Source: Heligmosomoides polygyrus polygyrus
Lineage: Eukaryota > Nematoda > Chromadorea > Rhabditida > Heligmosomidae
Direction of reading: 5' to 3'
Assembly (NCBI GenBank): GCA_947396885.1
Contig: OX377202.1
Span: 20,398,001 to 20,462,000, forward strand
DNA: 64,000 bases
This document shows positions 32,501 to 39,699 of the stretch, in pieces. Below the pieces are notes generated by a model, which worked only from the letters and a program-made list of their open reading frames with translations, had not been told where the DNA came from and did no database searches. Both the position numbers and the translations under genes were made by a program. Each line of letters begins with the position of its first letter. Position 1 is the stretch's first letter.

Positions 32501-35500
32501 GGAGAAGACGTGGCATCACAGCACAGACCCTTGGTAGCCGACCTTAGCATACCTCTACCCACCAGGCCCAAAGTGAGGACGGAACCCAGGATCCGATGGT
32601 GGAGACTGCGGGGTTCAGAGCGGAACGAGCTACGAAGGGCAGTGCTTGAAGCAGGCCTTCCAGATCCAGCTGGTCCCGTGAATGAGACCTGGAGGAGGGT
32701 AGCCGAAACAATCCTGAGATGTGCCAAGGAAACCCTGGGAGAAACAAAGGGAGGAACCAGAGGGAATAAATCGGCATGGTTCTGGAACGAAGAGGTGCAG
32801 GCTGCGGTGAAGAGGAAGAAGGAGGCCTACAAGCTGTGGCAAAAGACGAGGGCACCCGAGCATCTCACAGCCTACAGGAAGCTGAAGAGGCTGGCAAAAA
32901 CAGCTGTAGCGAAGGCAAAGAACGCGGAAATGGATGCCCTGTACGAGAAACTAGACGGGCCAGAGGGAGAGAAGTTCGCCATCCGCCTGGCCAAGGCGCG
33001 TCATAGAGCTAGCCTCGACATTCGAGTAGTGAAGACTGTGAAGAGTGCCGACGGTAGAGTGTTACGGAAGCCGGTCGAGGTCAGAGAGAGATGGGAGGAG
33101 TACTTCAAGGAACTCCTGAACGAGGAGTTCCCTCGTCGGGAGGCCGAGGAAGAACAGCCAACGGAAGGACCCATCCCACCCTGGACGCAAGAAGAGGTTC
33201 GCAAGGCCATACGGAAGATGAAACTCGGAAAGGCAGCAGGGCCTGACGGTGTGCCAGTAGAGGCTTGGAAGGTGCTCGGGGACCTCGGAATCAACTGGCT
33301 GACGCAGTTCCTCAACAGAATCACGAAAGAAGGTAAGATGCCGGATGACTGGAGGAACAGCACCATAGTCCCCATCTTCAAGCAGAAGGGAGACGCTTCC
33401 GAATGCTCCAACTACCGAGGGATCAAACTGATCTCACACACGATGAAGATCTACGAACGACTGGTCGACTCAAGGCTGAGGGAGATGGTACCCATCTCCA
33501 AGGTGCAGTGGGGCTTCATGCCTGGGAGGTCCACCACAGACGCCATCTTCATCGCTCGTCAGGTGATGGAGAAATATCGGGAGAAACGAAAACCCTGCTA
33601 CCTGGCATTCCTGGATCTGGAGAAGGCCTACGACAGGCTAGCTCGGGCCGTAATCTGGAATGCCCTTCGAGGGAGGGGTGTCCCGGAACGTCTGATCACG
33701 GTCATAAGGGACATGTACGAGGGCTCGAAAGCGGCGATACGAACTCCACACGGGGTGACAAGGAAAGTGGACATCACAGTGGGGGTACACCAAGGGTCGG
33801 CTCTGAGCCCGTTCCTCTTCCTGCTGACGCTTGACTCTATAGTGAACCACCTTGAGGAAGGCCCTCTCAGAACGATCCTCTACGCGGACGACATCGCCCT
33901 AGTAGCCGACAACCAGGAGGAGCTGGAGGAGAAGGTGCAGCTGTGGCAGAGAGCCCTTGCGGACAACGGCCTACGGCTGAACGTGAAGAAGACGAAGTTC
34001 ATCAGCTCTGAGCAGTGCGCTGAATCGATCCTAGACTGCCAAGGGGAAACGATCGAGAAGGTGGAAGAATTCCGCTACCTCGGAAGTGACCTATCCGAGG
34101 AAGGAAGTGTGGACCAGGCGGTCAGGGGACGGATAAACGCAGCCTGGCTCAAGTGGAGGGAGTCCACAGGGATCCTCTGCGACCGTAGATGCTCCAGGAC
34201 GCTCAAAGGCAAGCTCTATAGAACAGTTGTAAGACCTGCCCTCCTCTACGGCAGTGAGTGCTGGGCCCTGGGTAAGGCGCAGGAGCGGCAACTGCACGCG
34301 GCAGAGATGAGGATGCTGAGGTGGGCATGTGGATGGACCCGTCGGGACAGGGTGCGAAACGAGGATGTTAGGGCAGTGATGAAGACTGCCCCGATCCAGC
34401 TGAAGATGAGGGAGCAGCGCCTAAGGTGGTACGGTCACGTCCTCAGGAGACCAGAGGATCACCCCACAAGGTTGGCCCTAGATTACGAGGCACCCGGAAA
34501 GCGTCCGAGAGGAGCCCCTAGGAAAAGATGGAAGGACGTCATCAAGAGAGATCTCGCCGAAGTCGGCGCCACGCCAGATGACGCCCTTGATAGGATGAGG
34601 TGGCGACAGATCACAAGAACAGCGGACCCTGCGACTGCGCGGGACTAAACGCTCAGGAGAAGAAGAAGGCAACAAGTTGGGCACGTCGCCAAGTGTTGTC
34701 GGTCGCATGCGCGACATTCTTCATCGCATCTTTCGTGAACTACAAGGGCCGGCAAGTTTCTGGAGCCGGTTAGACAAATCTGTGGTGGCGATTTGGGCGC
34801 GTGTAGCGCAGTCGGGGGAGGTGCGACTGTCGCGTGCACCCGATACCAGGCTCCTGGTTCGGATTTCCCGCCCAGGCCAACCAAGCCTTCCATCCCTTTG
34901 GGGTCGGTGAATTGGTACCAGACTTGTCTGAGAAAGATATAGCGCTGACTTGTTCATCGGCTGGCCACCGCAAGTCATTGTATGGCCAAATACGCATTCA
35001 TGTCGCCTCCACGACATCCCGTAGAAGTAGAATGCGCTGGCGCATCCCAGAAGGGATTGAGTAACGCCGTCCTTTATCCTTTATCCTTTATCGTTGATGA
35101 ATCCGGGCTTACGGGTGCACACAAAGTTCTGCGCATTTCTGGCGTTGAGCGTTTGGATCCAGAAGATGGGTTCCCTACGTCGCGCAACAAGCGTCTGGAG
35201 TCAGAAGAGGTGACACCGTCGTCGTACGACGAGCGGCCGCATTCAGAACTCTGCATGGGGTGCTGCTGTAGCCGAGGAAGCGCAGCCTCCTCCTGCTTGA
35301 CACAGCGGCAATTGTGCGCGTTTCTGAGAGTCCCGATTCCGAACACGTGTCACCGACGTCTGCCGTGAGCACGGGAGGCCTACTAAGAGGGTGATGGAGA
35401 AGGGAACTAAGGAAACCTTCAGGGTGGACCAGGAGGGCTACCAGGAAGGAAAGGAACAACCTGGAGGGGGGACCAGGACGAGGAAACCAGAAGAGACCAG

Positions 35501-38500
35501 TAAGGGGGTCAATAGTGGAAACAAGGAAGTGGGCTAGGAGTTGGCACCAAGAAGGTGGGGAAGAAATGGGGGGAGGGGGAGGGGGGAGAAGAGACCAGTA
35601 AAGGTGGACCAGCAATCAAATCCGGTAAGAAGAAACGAGTGAGGAGACGCCGTGTCCGGATTCGGAAGGCGTGTCAACGATATTCAGAAATAGAACCTGT
35701 TGGGCATGAGAACGGTTGCGGAGGAGCCACCTGAGGGCAGAAGGACCAAAGCAATGTGCTACTGGACGGTCCGGAGAGATTGTCTATGATGAACGCACGG
35801 AAGTGGTGAAGGGCTTGATGCCAATAAAGTAGGCAGCAGATCCTAGATGTTAGCGAATTTTAAGTTTAAAAAACTACTTTCCGTAGGTTGCTGATGCTGC
35901 AAAGTCGCGCGAAGTGCACAAGTGGGAGACACCCCACCCCGTTAGGCGTGACGGAGCACTTGTAAAGACATCAAGGATAAAGTACAAAGGAAGGCGTTAC
36001 TCAATCCCTTTTGGGATGCGCCAGCGCATTCCACTTCTACGGGATGTCGTGGAAGCGATTTGAATGCGTATTTGGTCATACAATAACTTGCGGTGGCCAG
36101 CCGATGGACAAGTCAGCGCTCTATCCTTCCCAGGCACGTCTGGTATTAATTCACAGCCTCCGCGGGGATGGATTGGTCTGGGTGGGAAATCCGAACCAGG
36201 AATCTGGTATCGGGTGCACGCGACAACCTGCATCTCCTGCGACAGCGCTAGTTGTGCCCTTTCCTCTTTTATCAGAATAAAAAGGCGCGTAGAACTCTTC
36301 GTAGAAGTTTGCAACCGTTCTGGAGATCAAGAATTTGGCATGCCTTCCAGGAATAATGAATTTTGATAGGTCTTTTATGTAAAGAAGAGTGAGCGGTGTT
36401 TCTTTTTAACTTCAGAACAAAAAGGCAATAAAGGCGACATCTTATTGTGTCCGTAAATCTCGTCTCACATAACATGTGTCAGCGCATCACACACTGACGC
36501 ATATCAAGTTTACGCCTGATCGCGCAGCATTCGCTCTGCTCGCCATGCGAGGCCCCACTACGATTGCTCAGTTTGAGATTCACATCAGGCGGGACATTCA
36601 TTAGCATCAGGTTTTCGCGGTTTTTCACCGTTAGATGGTGGTAAGCGGTTGATGAATCTGGTTTCAGGACAACTCTTCCGAAAATGGCATAATTTCGACC
36701 GGGTGGCCATTATCGATCGGTTTTATGGATCTTTGTCCGAAGCTGAATGTTTAGGTGAAGGCTGTGCGAAAGTGTTGCCCAGTGGAGATACTTCACGATT
36801 AGTAGACAATATTGATTGACTAACCACCTCCACTGTACATTACTACATATTAGATAAGTCGTTATCAGGGTAATTAAATATTATAATAAAAGCACAAAGG
36901 CCTGTGTGAATCCTTTTCTTGTGGAACAAGCCGCACATTCTACTCCTGCGAGATAATATGGGGATTTTGCCTTTACGGTAATCTGCCGTGCCAGTGAGCA
37001 GTTCTATGTTTTACCCTTCAGAATTAACGGCTTCAAGATTCCTCCGGGTTCGCTCTAGAAGCATTTTTTCGCGTTTCAGCTGTACTACGGTATCATGGAC
37101 TACGTAACGCTGTTCACCTTCAACTTGCTGCCGATCGTCTCCTTACTGGTGATGAACTGCATGATTATCATCACCCTGAGACGAGTGGTTGCCGAAGACG
37201 CTCGGAAAGAAGAAGAGTGCACACGACTCGCCGATGGAACCCTGATTCAGGTACGGCTGGCAAATTATTGATTTATTGATTGATTCGTAAATAATGTCTG
37301 TTCAAGGAAGCTTCGTCACATCGTCTGAATCCGAACGCGATGCTCTTTGCCGTAGTGTTCATGCTGCTGATCTGTGTAGGACCTCAGGTACGGTAACTGG
37401 CTCTCGGATCAGGTGGTGGCTAAGAGGGGCAAATATGCGCCTTTTTTCGTTATCAGGAACTTTTTTGCTCTGGTTGTGAATGTGGCCAGCAGGGAAGGCG
37501 GAGACACACCGACCAAATAAACCAATCACAGCACCGCCCGCTGAGAAGGAGGGTCAAGCATTCTTAAGCGTCCACCCTGCCTTGCTCATTTACAATATCG
37601 TCAACTGCTGTTTGCTCTATTGGAGTGCCTACAAAATCTTTGAGAAGGAGACATCGTGCCCGCCCCTTCGGTGAGCTATGTACGCGCTAGCCAATTAGAG
37701 AGCTGACCGTTCCGCACCCTCCCGTTGGCGAGCCCATTTGATAAGGTCTGAATGGTCCCGGGTGTGTACGGTCGCTGTCCCGAGATTGCTCGGCATCAAA
37801 ACTAATTTTGTAGCATTTTCCCTTGCTTTTTTGCCTAACGGGAATGTTACACCTTATTTATGTTTAAATCGGAGTTTATAACTGCTGTCAACATTATGCT
37901 AATAAATAGCTTTTTTTGTAATTTTTAGTTCCTCTGTAGTAACACTTTAAACGTTGTTCTCTGTATTTGTGTTCTAATACGTTAAAATTGTCATTCAAAC
38001 AGCTAGAGAGCTGGGTTAGTATTTTCAATGTCATCGTAATGTCCAGAGTATTATGATCAATGGAACGGTCGATACTCTGATTGGTTGGTGAGTGGTCGCC
38101 TTCCCATGTAGGCCGCTTGAACGACATGTAGCCGTTAATGTGTCTGGAAATGCCAGGGTATTGTTCGAGCGGTGCAAGTTCTGATGTTAGGGCACCGTAG
38201 CTCAAAGCGATTTATCGATGGATTCACAAAGTCCTTATTTCAGGCTCCGGCTCGAATAATTCACAACGTCTACGGTCACTACCATGCCATCTCAATCGTG
38301 TACACCTGCATTTCACAGCAGGTAAGTGTGTCGATGGCCAGCAGGCCCTGACGGTCCTCAGGTTCATCCTCATGCTCACTATTCGCTTATTTCCAGCTGG
38401 TCTTCCTCAACGCGTCGCTGAACTTTGCGCTGTACTGCATCGTCTCCAAGCGCTATCGTATTCTGATGCGGCAGACGATCAAGCGTCTTCTGCGCTCGTT

Positions 38501-38618
38501 CAAGGCCGTCGATCGCCCTCTGAGGATGAGCGTTCGCCAGAGCAAAAGTTCGACGGCACCGGCGACCTCGATGGAGGACCATAACAGCCGGAACATGGTG
38601 CTGGTGCATGCTGTCTGA
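20528..38618 (+). CDS. Class A neuropeptide GPCR, FMRFamide-receptor-like (9 exons)
   Basis: A seven-transmembrane receptor, probably for a peptide. Exons: 20528-20647, 25462-25592, 28163-28339, 28476-28580, 30197-30320, 37080-37250, 37307-37387, 38244-38321, 38397-38618. All introns begin GT and end AG, phases agree, and the joined frame is 1209 nt (402 residues). The N-terminus has a glycosylation site, NFS. TM1 is about 47-73 (N65), TM2 85-104 (LALAICD, D94), TM3 ends ERY (151-153), TM4 about 171-192, ECL2 has C198, TM5 about 227-251 (P237), TM6 about 286-302 (P302) and TM7 NASLNFALYC (NFALY in place of NPxxY). No cysteine occurs between residues 105 and 150, so the usual TM3-ECL2 disulfide partner is missing. 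Acceptors of exons 4 and 7 are AAG, not CAG. The ligand and exact subfamily are not known; the FMRFamide-receptor resemblance rests on TM7 and on overall style. Introns range from 56 bp to 6.76 kb. Confidence 0.88.
20884..21271 (-). pseudogene. Mariner transposase C-terminal remnant
   Basis: The minus strand reads GQKLDELGSETVDRPPCSSD, then LLSTDYHFFKHL, a form of the third catalytic motif (PYSPDLxPTDYHxFKHL). The Asp that follows PT/ST is kept. It is 5'-truncated, with stops, and lies directly beside the complete-ended mariner at 21274-22513 within intron 1 of the GPCR. No terminal repeats of its own were found. Confidence 0.6.
21274..22513 (-). mobile_element. Second mariner transposon, dead copy in GPCR intron 1
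   Basis: 1240 bp with TA duplications at 21272-21273 and 22514-22515. The inverted ends match: left TTAGGTCAGGAAAGTTCTCA then GCGTTTTG; right, read inward, TTAGGTTGTCCTGAAAGTTC then TCAGCGTTTTG. The left end has a short deletion. It shares TTAGGTTG and AAGTTCTC with the mariner at 9700 but is a distinct family. The coding strand is minus, opposite to the host gene. Confidence 0.88.
21300..22328 (-). pseudogene. Mariner transposase with stops and frameshift
   Basis: Starting at 22328 on the minus strand, MSKEQFRTVF is followed by a stop, then more mariner sequence with another stop. Next comes GESTVRLWFSKFRAEDFSLE, DNPGSGRS, a frame change near 22085, then LAEELDISKTTVADAFKLLG, KVEKLEKWVLHEFSERQKLR, and near the C-terminus LPHPPCSPDLSPTDYHLFKH. 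At least two nonsense changes and one frameshift make it non-functional. Confidence 0.8.
22580..22876 (+). repeat. tRNA-derived SINE copy in GPCR intron 1
   Basis: GAGTAGGAGGCGTCTGCTG and GATCTTGGTTAGGATTTTC (degenerate head), then CCATCCCTCCGAGGAATTGG, GACTTGTTCATCGGCTGGCC, TTGTATGGCCAAATACGCAT, AATGTGTGGCGCATCCC and AAAGGGGATTATTTGACGCC. Confidence 0.75.
23090..23520 (-). repeat. AT-rich dispersed repeat, copy 2
   Basis: It shares blocks with 55680-56180 in the same orientation (GACGTCTTCTATATC, AAAATTTTTATTTTTCGAG). Its end, TTTTGCGATTTTTGTTCGAT, matches the end of the 2540-3010 copy. It lies in intron 1 of the GPCR. Class unknown. Confidence 0.4.
23524..23820 (-). other. Candidate first exon of a single-pass membrane protein
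   Basis: From an ATG at 23820, the minus strand reads a basic stretch (MFAVRFGRLSRSRL), a hydrophobic segment (VGVFLFVSTLVLIV) and a polar, Thr/Asn-rich stem (KQHTTTNTEIKNSN). This layout fits a type II signal-anchor protein such as a Golgi enzyme, or a secreted protein. The surrounding DNA is GC-rich relative to the intron (23640-23830). No downstream exons or convincing donor were found, and the frame's later part looks non-coding. It may instead be a GC-rich regulatory island in intron 1 of the GPCR. Confidence 0.25.
24087..24975 (+). repeat. Tandem array with CCAATCAG motif in GPCR intron 1
   Basis: About seven diverged units begin CGGTACTAGTCGGTAATGTG and continue GCCTACATG, then ACCAATCAGGCAGCATCGAA, CATGCCTCTCAAAGAGCC and a GATCTTCA-GAAGTTGAAGG block. 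Starts at about 24087, 24220, 24330, 24468, 24577, 24712, 24793 and 24944 give alternating spacings near 135 and 110 bp, suggesting an older two-part unit of about 245 bp. CCAATCA occurs in at least five units. Confidence 0.75.
25066..25275 (+). repeat. SINE relics
   Basis: GCATGGCGTATGCC with GACCTTTATC (25110-25160), then GGTGGAATGCACAGCGCATT and CCAACCTTTATC (25223-25275), resemble two truncated 3' ends of the common SINE in + orientation, just upstream of GPCR exon 2. Confidence 0.4.
25695..25905. repeat. Dispersed repeat with GTACCCACGA motif, copy 1
   Basis: AGGGGATAGACGTACCCACG, ATTCATGATAACCTTACCCA, GGATATCAATGGGTAGAGAA and GACGATCGTCGTAGG recur in the same order at 26565-26760. A hairpin relic lies at 9617-9646. 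Non-coding; in intron 2 of the GPCR. Confidence 0.55.
25966..26098. repeat. Short palindromic MITE, copy 1
   Basis: Ends CCCGTTTACACTTCGACGCC (left) and GGCGTCGAAGTATAAACGGG (right) are inverted repeats of about 24 bp around a roughly 80-bp core rich in GCGACG. It is about 133 bp, with no coding capacity. A sister copy is at 27463-27593. Confidence 0.7.
26365..26492. repeat. TATA/TACA-rich simple sequence
   Basis: A run of ATATATCC, TACATAG, GTATATAC and ATATATAA words, low complexity, in GPCR intron 2. Confidence 0.65.
26565..26760. repeat. Dispersed repeat with GTACCCACGA motif, copy 2
   Basis: GGTTGACGTACCCACGACG, ATTCATGATAAACTTTACAT, GGTATATCAGTGGGTCGAGA and CCGATCGTCGTGGGTAT match copy 1 at 25695-25905. 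Copy 2 additionally keeps ATCCACGAGGATTCCGCTCC. Confidence 0.55.
26965..27155. repeat. Dispersed repeat with GGTGAATCTGGCC end
   Basis: GCGGATTCACCACACCGACC, TTTTCACCGTTACCCGCCGG and GGTGAATCTGGCC recur in part at 36595-36667 and, reversed, at about 39636-39715. It is probably a non-autonomous DNA element; its limits are not fixed. Confidence 0.4.
27463..27593. repeat. Short palindromic MITE, copy 2
   Basis: Ends CCCCATTTATACTTCGTCGC and GCGACGAAGTATAAACGGGG are inverted, with inner GCGGCGCGTCGCGA / TCGCGTCGCGCCGC arms. About 131 bp. Together with copy 1 it defines a small element family in GPCR intron 2. Repeats at 6957, 7868 and 30410 share related GC-rich ends. Confidence 0.72.
28614..28906 (+). 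repeat. tRNA-derived SINE, full length, GPCR intron 4
   Basis: GCGCGTGTAGAGGAGTCAGA (head), ATATCAGGTTCTTGGTTCGG (box B region), CCAAGCCTTCCATCCCTCC, ACCAGACTTGTCTGGGAAGG, TTCATCGGCTGGCCACCGCA, CCTCCACGACATCCCATAG, ATGCGTGGCGCATCCG and TTTATCCTTTTATCCTTTG follow in order. It is one of the best-preserved copies. Confidence 0.85.
28977..29620 (+). repeat. Tandem array with TGTGACACG palindromes, GPCR intron 4
   Basis: Units begin GTTGTCCAATACC at 28981, 29292 and 29493, with a diverged half unit near 29107. Each holds ATTAACACGTTGTCGACTGT, then palindromes of the type GTGACACGATATCGTGTCAC, then GTGACGTGTCACAGTCTTGT and TGGAGCTTTTGGACGGGT. Spacings are about 311 and 201 bp. Confidence 0.75.
29834..29935 (-). 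repeat. tRNA-derived SINE, 3' fragment
   Basis: Plus-strand ATCAAGGATAAACGGCGGTA, AAATGCGCCATGCATTCTAC and CGTATTTGGCCTAG are the reverse complement of the SINE 3' end. Confidence 0.6.
30410..30525. repeat. MITE-like repeat related to 6957 and 7868
   Basis: ATCGATTAGGCGGTGCAGGC and AATCGATACTAGG match the repeats near 7 kb. It ends AAAGTATAAACCCCGCC, like the MITE ends at 26098 and 27593. Confidence 0.45.
30526..31502. other. Part of GPCR intron 5, unassigned
   Basis: A 70-codon open frame from ATG 31284 to 31496 (MIAHGNGEPDTAQQRL ... RRVNDAVKYRKR) has coding-like composition but no recognised family. It ends just before the RTE target site, so it is outside the retrotransposon. It may be a piece of another element. 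The remainder is unremarkable. Confidence 0.3.
31503..31521 (+). repeat. Target site duplication, 5' side of the RTE element
   Basis: GGCAACAAGTTGGGCACGT occurs here and again, unchanged, at 34668-34686, immediately after the element's GAAGAA tail. A 19-bp perfect duplication is the signature of target-primed reverse transcription. Confidence 0.88.
31522..31598 (+). promoter_or_regulatory. tRNA-like 5' head with box A and box B
   Basis: The element starts GAGCCGAGTTAGCCTAGTGG (box A-like TTAGCCTAGTGG) and has GGTTCGACTCC, an exact pol III box B, followed by CGGCTC. That last word can pair with the opening GAGCCG as an acceptor stem. The spacing of the boxes is tRNA-like. This is what the sequence shows; use as an internal RNA polymerase III promoter is inference. 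The open frame also reads through this segment without a stop. Confidence 0.7.
31601..34648 (+). CDS. RTE-type endonuclease-reverse transcriptase, intact (1015 aa)
   Basis: The protein nicks the target DNA and copies its own RNA there. From ATG 31601: a Cys-containing basic start (MPCKNCKNGNGS), then an AP-like endonuclease at about residues 80-310 with LNVGTL, CLQETRWKG, SVYAPQTG, GDMNGHVG, VDHILV and SQHRPLV. A reverse transcriptase follows (about 530-800) with GPDGVPVEAWK, NYRGIKL, FLDLEKAYDR, GVHQGSALSPFLF and the catalytic YADDIAL. A C-terminal domain holds YLGSDLS, LYGSECWAL and LRWYGHVLRR, ending ATARD. All expected catalytic Asp, Glu and His residues seem present and there is no stop or frameshift. 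The frame continues 27 codons upstream to 31520, through the tRNA-like head, so a non-ATG start there cannot be excluded. The GC content is clearly above that of the host intron. Confidence 0.93.
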   Translation: MPCKNCKNGNGSSVRPRLTGRLMEKPRHKTMITSRNRISVKARTSPGSGAQNPRPSSVVSMRGLPRAERPRLKKLVRLGTLNVGTLTGRSREVADLMKRRRIQVLCLQETRWKGAKAKEIGEGVKLYYNGEDTKRNGVGIAVAESLKDSVAAVQRINDRIMSLRLDTKEGYWTIMSVYAPQTGCSEHDKDDFYLSLEEAIRSVPESDYLSIAGDMNGHVGSGRRGVERVHGGKGIGLVNPDGERILDLAIAHDLSVCSTFFAKRESQKVTYASGGRRTEVDHILVRRAALKTVRNVKVIPGEDVASQHRPLVADLSIPLPTRPKVRTEPRIRWWRLRGSERNELRRAVLEAGLPDPAGPVNETWRRVAETILRCAKETLGETKGGTRGNKSAWFWNEEVQAAVKRKKEAYKLWQKTRAPEHLTAYRKLKRLAKTAVAKAKNAEMDALYEKLDGPEGEKFAIRLAKARHRASLDIRVVKTVKSADGRVLRKPVEVRERWEEYFKELLNEEFPRREAEEEQPTEGPIPPWTQEEVRKAIRKMKLGKAAGPDGVPVEAWKVLGDLGINWLTQFLNRITKEGKMPDDWRNSTIVPIFKQKGDASECSNYRGIKLISHTMKIYERLVDSRLREMVPISKVQWGFMPGRSTTDAIFIARQVMEKYREKRKPCYLAFLDLEKAYDRLARAVIWNALRGRGVPERLITVIRDMYEGSKAAIRTPHGVTRKVDITVGVHQGSALSPFLFLLTLDSIVNHLEEGPLRTILYADDIALVADNQEELEEKVQLWQRALADNGLRLNVKKTKFISSEQCAESILDCQGETIEKVEEFRYLGSDLSEEGSVDQAVRGRINAAWLKWRESTGILCDRRCSRTLKGKLYRTVVRPALLYGSECWALGKAQERQLHAAEMRMLRWACGWTRRDRVRNEDVRAVMKTAPIQLKMREQRLRWYGHVLRRPEDHPTRLALDYEAPGKRPRGAPRKRWKDVIKRDLAEVGATPDDALDRMRWRQITRTADPATARD
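34668..34686 (+). repeat. Target site duplication, 3' side of the RTE element
   Basis: GGCAACAAGTTGGGCACGT is identical to 31503-31521 and directly follows the GAAGAA-type tail. Confidence 0.88.
34796..35093 (+). repeat. tRNA-derived SINE, reference copy
   Basis: The best copy for describing the family. Head: GCGCGTGTAGCGCAGTCGGG (box A-like) and CCTGGTTCGGATTTCCC (box B-like). Body: GCCAACCAAGCCTTCCATCC, GGGGTCGGTGAATTGGTACC, AGACTTGTCTGAGAAAG, TTCATCGGCTGGCCACCGCA, ATGGCCAAATACGCATTCAT, CCTCCACGACATCCCGTAG. Then GCGCATCCCAGAAGGGATTG and a tail of TCCTTTATCCTTTATCC. It is about 298 bp, in GPCR intron 5. At least a dozen recognisable copies lie in the window on both strands. Confidence 0.88.
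35100..35962 (+). mobile_element. Non-autonomous Helitron-like segment with 3' hairpin end
   Basis: The 3' end, GGGAGACACCCCACCCCGTT then AGGCGTGACGGAGCACTTG and a following T, closely matches the end at 51945-51985 (GACACGCC..GGCGTGTC hairpin, then GCAGCACTTG|T). A hairpin about 10 nt before a CTTG end fits Helitrons, although CTRR is the usual end. Inside are roughly 42-bp minisatellite units (CGTCTGGAGTCAGAAGAGGT) and GGACCAGGAAGG purine-rich repeats (35395-35600), also found in the 50-53 kb Helitron region. The 5' end is not fixed. It lies in GPCR intron 5. Confidence 0.6.
35973..36258 (-). repeat. tRNA-derived SINE copy, GPCR intron 5
   Basis: The minus strand has GCGCTGTCGCAGGAGATGCA (head), TCTGGTATTAAT-type core words reversed, GGCCACCGCAAG, CCACGACATCCCGTAGAAG, GAATGCGCTGGCGCATCCC and an ATCCTTGATG tail region. 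Its GCGCTGGCGCAT variant is shared with the copy at 34796-35093. Confidence 0.78.
36259..37079. other. End of GPCR intron 5
   Basis: AT-rich with a GGTGAATCTGG-type repeat fragment at 36595-36667 and a weak SINE relic near 36930. It ends in the acceptor GCGTTTCAG at 37071-37079. No gene of its own. Confidence 0.5.
37388..38243. other. GPCR intron 7
   Basis: 856 bp with no separate gene. Words such as ACCAATCACAGCACC (37529) and CATGTAGGCCGC (38104) recall the CCAATCAG array of intron 1. Confidence 0.5.
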
Positions 38619-39004
38619 TGCGTTGTACATACCGTAATCTGAGATTACTGTAGTCCTAAGTGTCCTTAAGGTCGGCCCTAGTCAGTTGTCATTTAGTTGT
38701 TTCTTCGTCAGCATTCTTACGAGTAATACGGGTATCGTTAGAGCTGCATTACTAGCCTGTGGACCACCGCTGGTCCACGCAACCTCCACTGATTCTTCAC
38801 TGCAATACGGGTCTTCTCGAATCGCATTATTCTGCAGGAGCTCCGCCTCCATAAAATATCGAAGTTTTGTTCTTATTGATTTTCCCTAACAGCATTCCTC
38901 CATTTGTTCTGTTGTCAATGTACAGTATATCATACCACTCGCTTCTTAACGAGACGGCAGTGATTCTGGAGTTTACTTCAGATTGTGTTTGGAAAGATTT
39001 CGAT

Positions 39005-39010
39005 AATAAA
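39005..39010 (+). promoter_or_regulatory. Candidate polyadenylation signal of the GPCR gene
   Basis: AATAAA lies 387 nt after the GPCR stop codon and is the first perfect copy downstream of it. This would give a 3' untranslated region of about 400 nt. Confidence 0.4.
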
Positions 39011-39144
39011 CGCGATAATCTTTCCGATTTCCTCCAAACCAGCAATCAGCACGCCACTCTATCACAATCTTAAACGATCAACTTGATCGATTATGATGAA
39101 ATCGATAAAATCAGTCGATGATGGTCAGCGGGTCAGCGCTGTTC

Positions 39145-39425
39145 ACTTGCTACAGGGTGCATTCACTGCGCAACAAAACTGCGATTACTGTACAGGTACA
39201 GGTACAGGTACAGATACCTCTTTGGAGGTAGAACTTTCACAAATAAGGACCACGCAAAAACCGCCTTTCTAGAATTTGTCGCATCTCGAACACCCAGTTT
39301 TTTCGCTGTCACATTGGAAAGTGTGCTGAATGGTGCATATTTCGACTTAATCCGGTGGGAATAAAGAAAGTTATTATCGCTTGAAGTGGACCACTCAAAG
39401 CAGCCAAAACATTCCAGCCAACCTA
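39145..39425 (-). repeat. Mariner terminal fragment with hexamer repeat
   Basis: The right edge is GCCAACCTAA followed by TA, which read inward is TTAGGTTGGCTGGAATGTTT, a typical mariner terminal repeat. No matching left end was found, so the copy is truncated. An ACAGGT microsatellite of about four and a half units sits at 39191-39217. No transposase motif survives. Confidence 0.5.
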
Positions 39426-39699
39426 ATAACAACTACTACACTCTTTTGGAGATGCGTGAAGAGAAAAGCGGCTTCTGCGACATTTTTTCTACAAAGTCAA
39501 AGACTTATGTTCAACACTAGGGATGTTTCAAATAGTTCCAGCACCGATGAAACGAAGGAAAATTGTGAAAAAGGTCAAGTCGAATGATGCTCCACAGAGG
39601 ACGTAGCAACATACCATCCACCTTGTACATACAAGTGGCCAGATTCACCAACGCGGTATCATTTCACTGAGGATTCACCATACCGGCCTAGGCACTATG

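Larger units (their letters stand above)
31522..34667 (+). mobile_element. Complete RTE-type non-LTR retrotransposon in GPCR intron 5
   Basis: 3146 bp between perfect 19-bp duplications. In order: a tRNA-like head (31522-31598), one uninterrupted ORF (31601-34648), a very short 3' region and an AGAAGAAGAA tail. A single endonuclease-plus-RT ORF, small size, tiny 3' region and a short-repeat tail instead of long poly(A) are traits of the RTE clade, known in hookworms (the dingo elements). The intact ORF and perfect duplication point to a young insertion. It lies in the same orientation as the host gene. Confidence 0.92.

Noticed and set aside
32084..33411. Minus-strand open frames up to 136 codons opposite the intact RTE gene
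   Set aside because: Shadow frames of the GC-rich RTE coding sequence.
37480..37674. 64-codon plus-strand open frame in GPCR intron 7
   Set aside because: It lies between two well-framed exons, adds no conserved segment, and would disrupt TM6-TM7.
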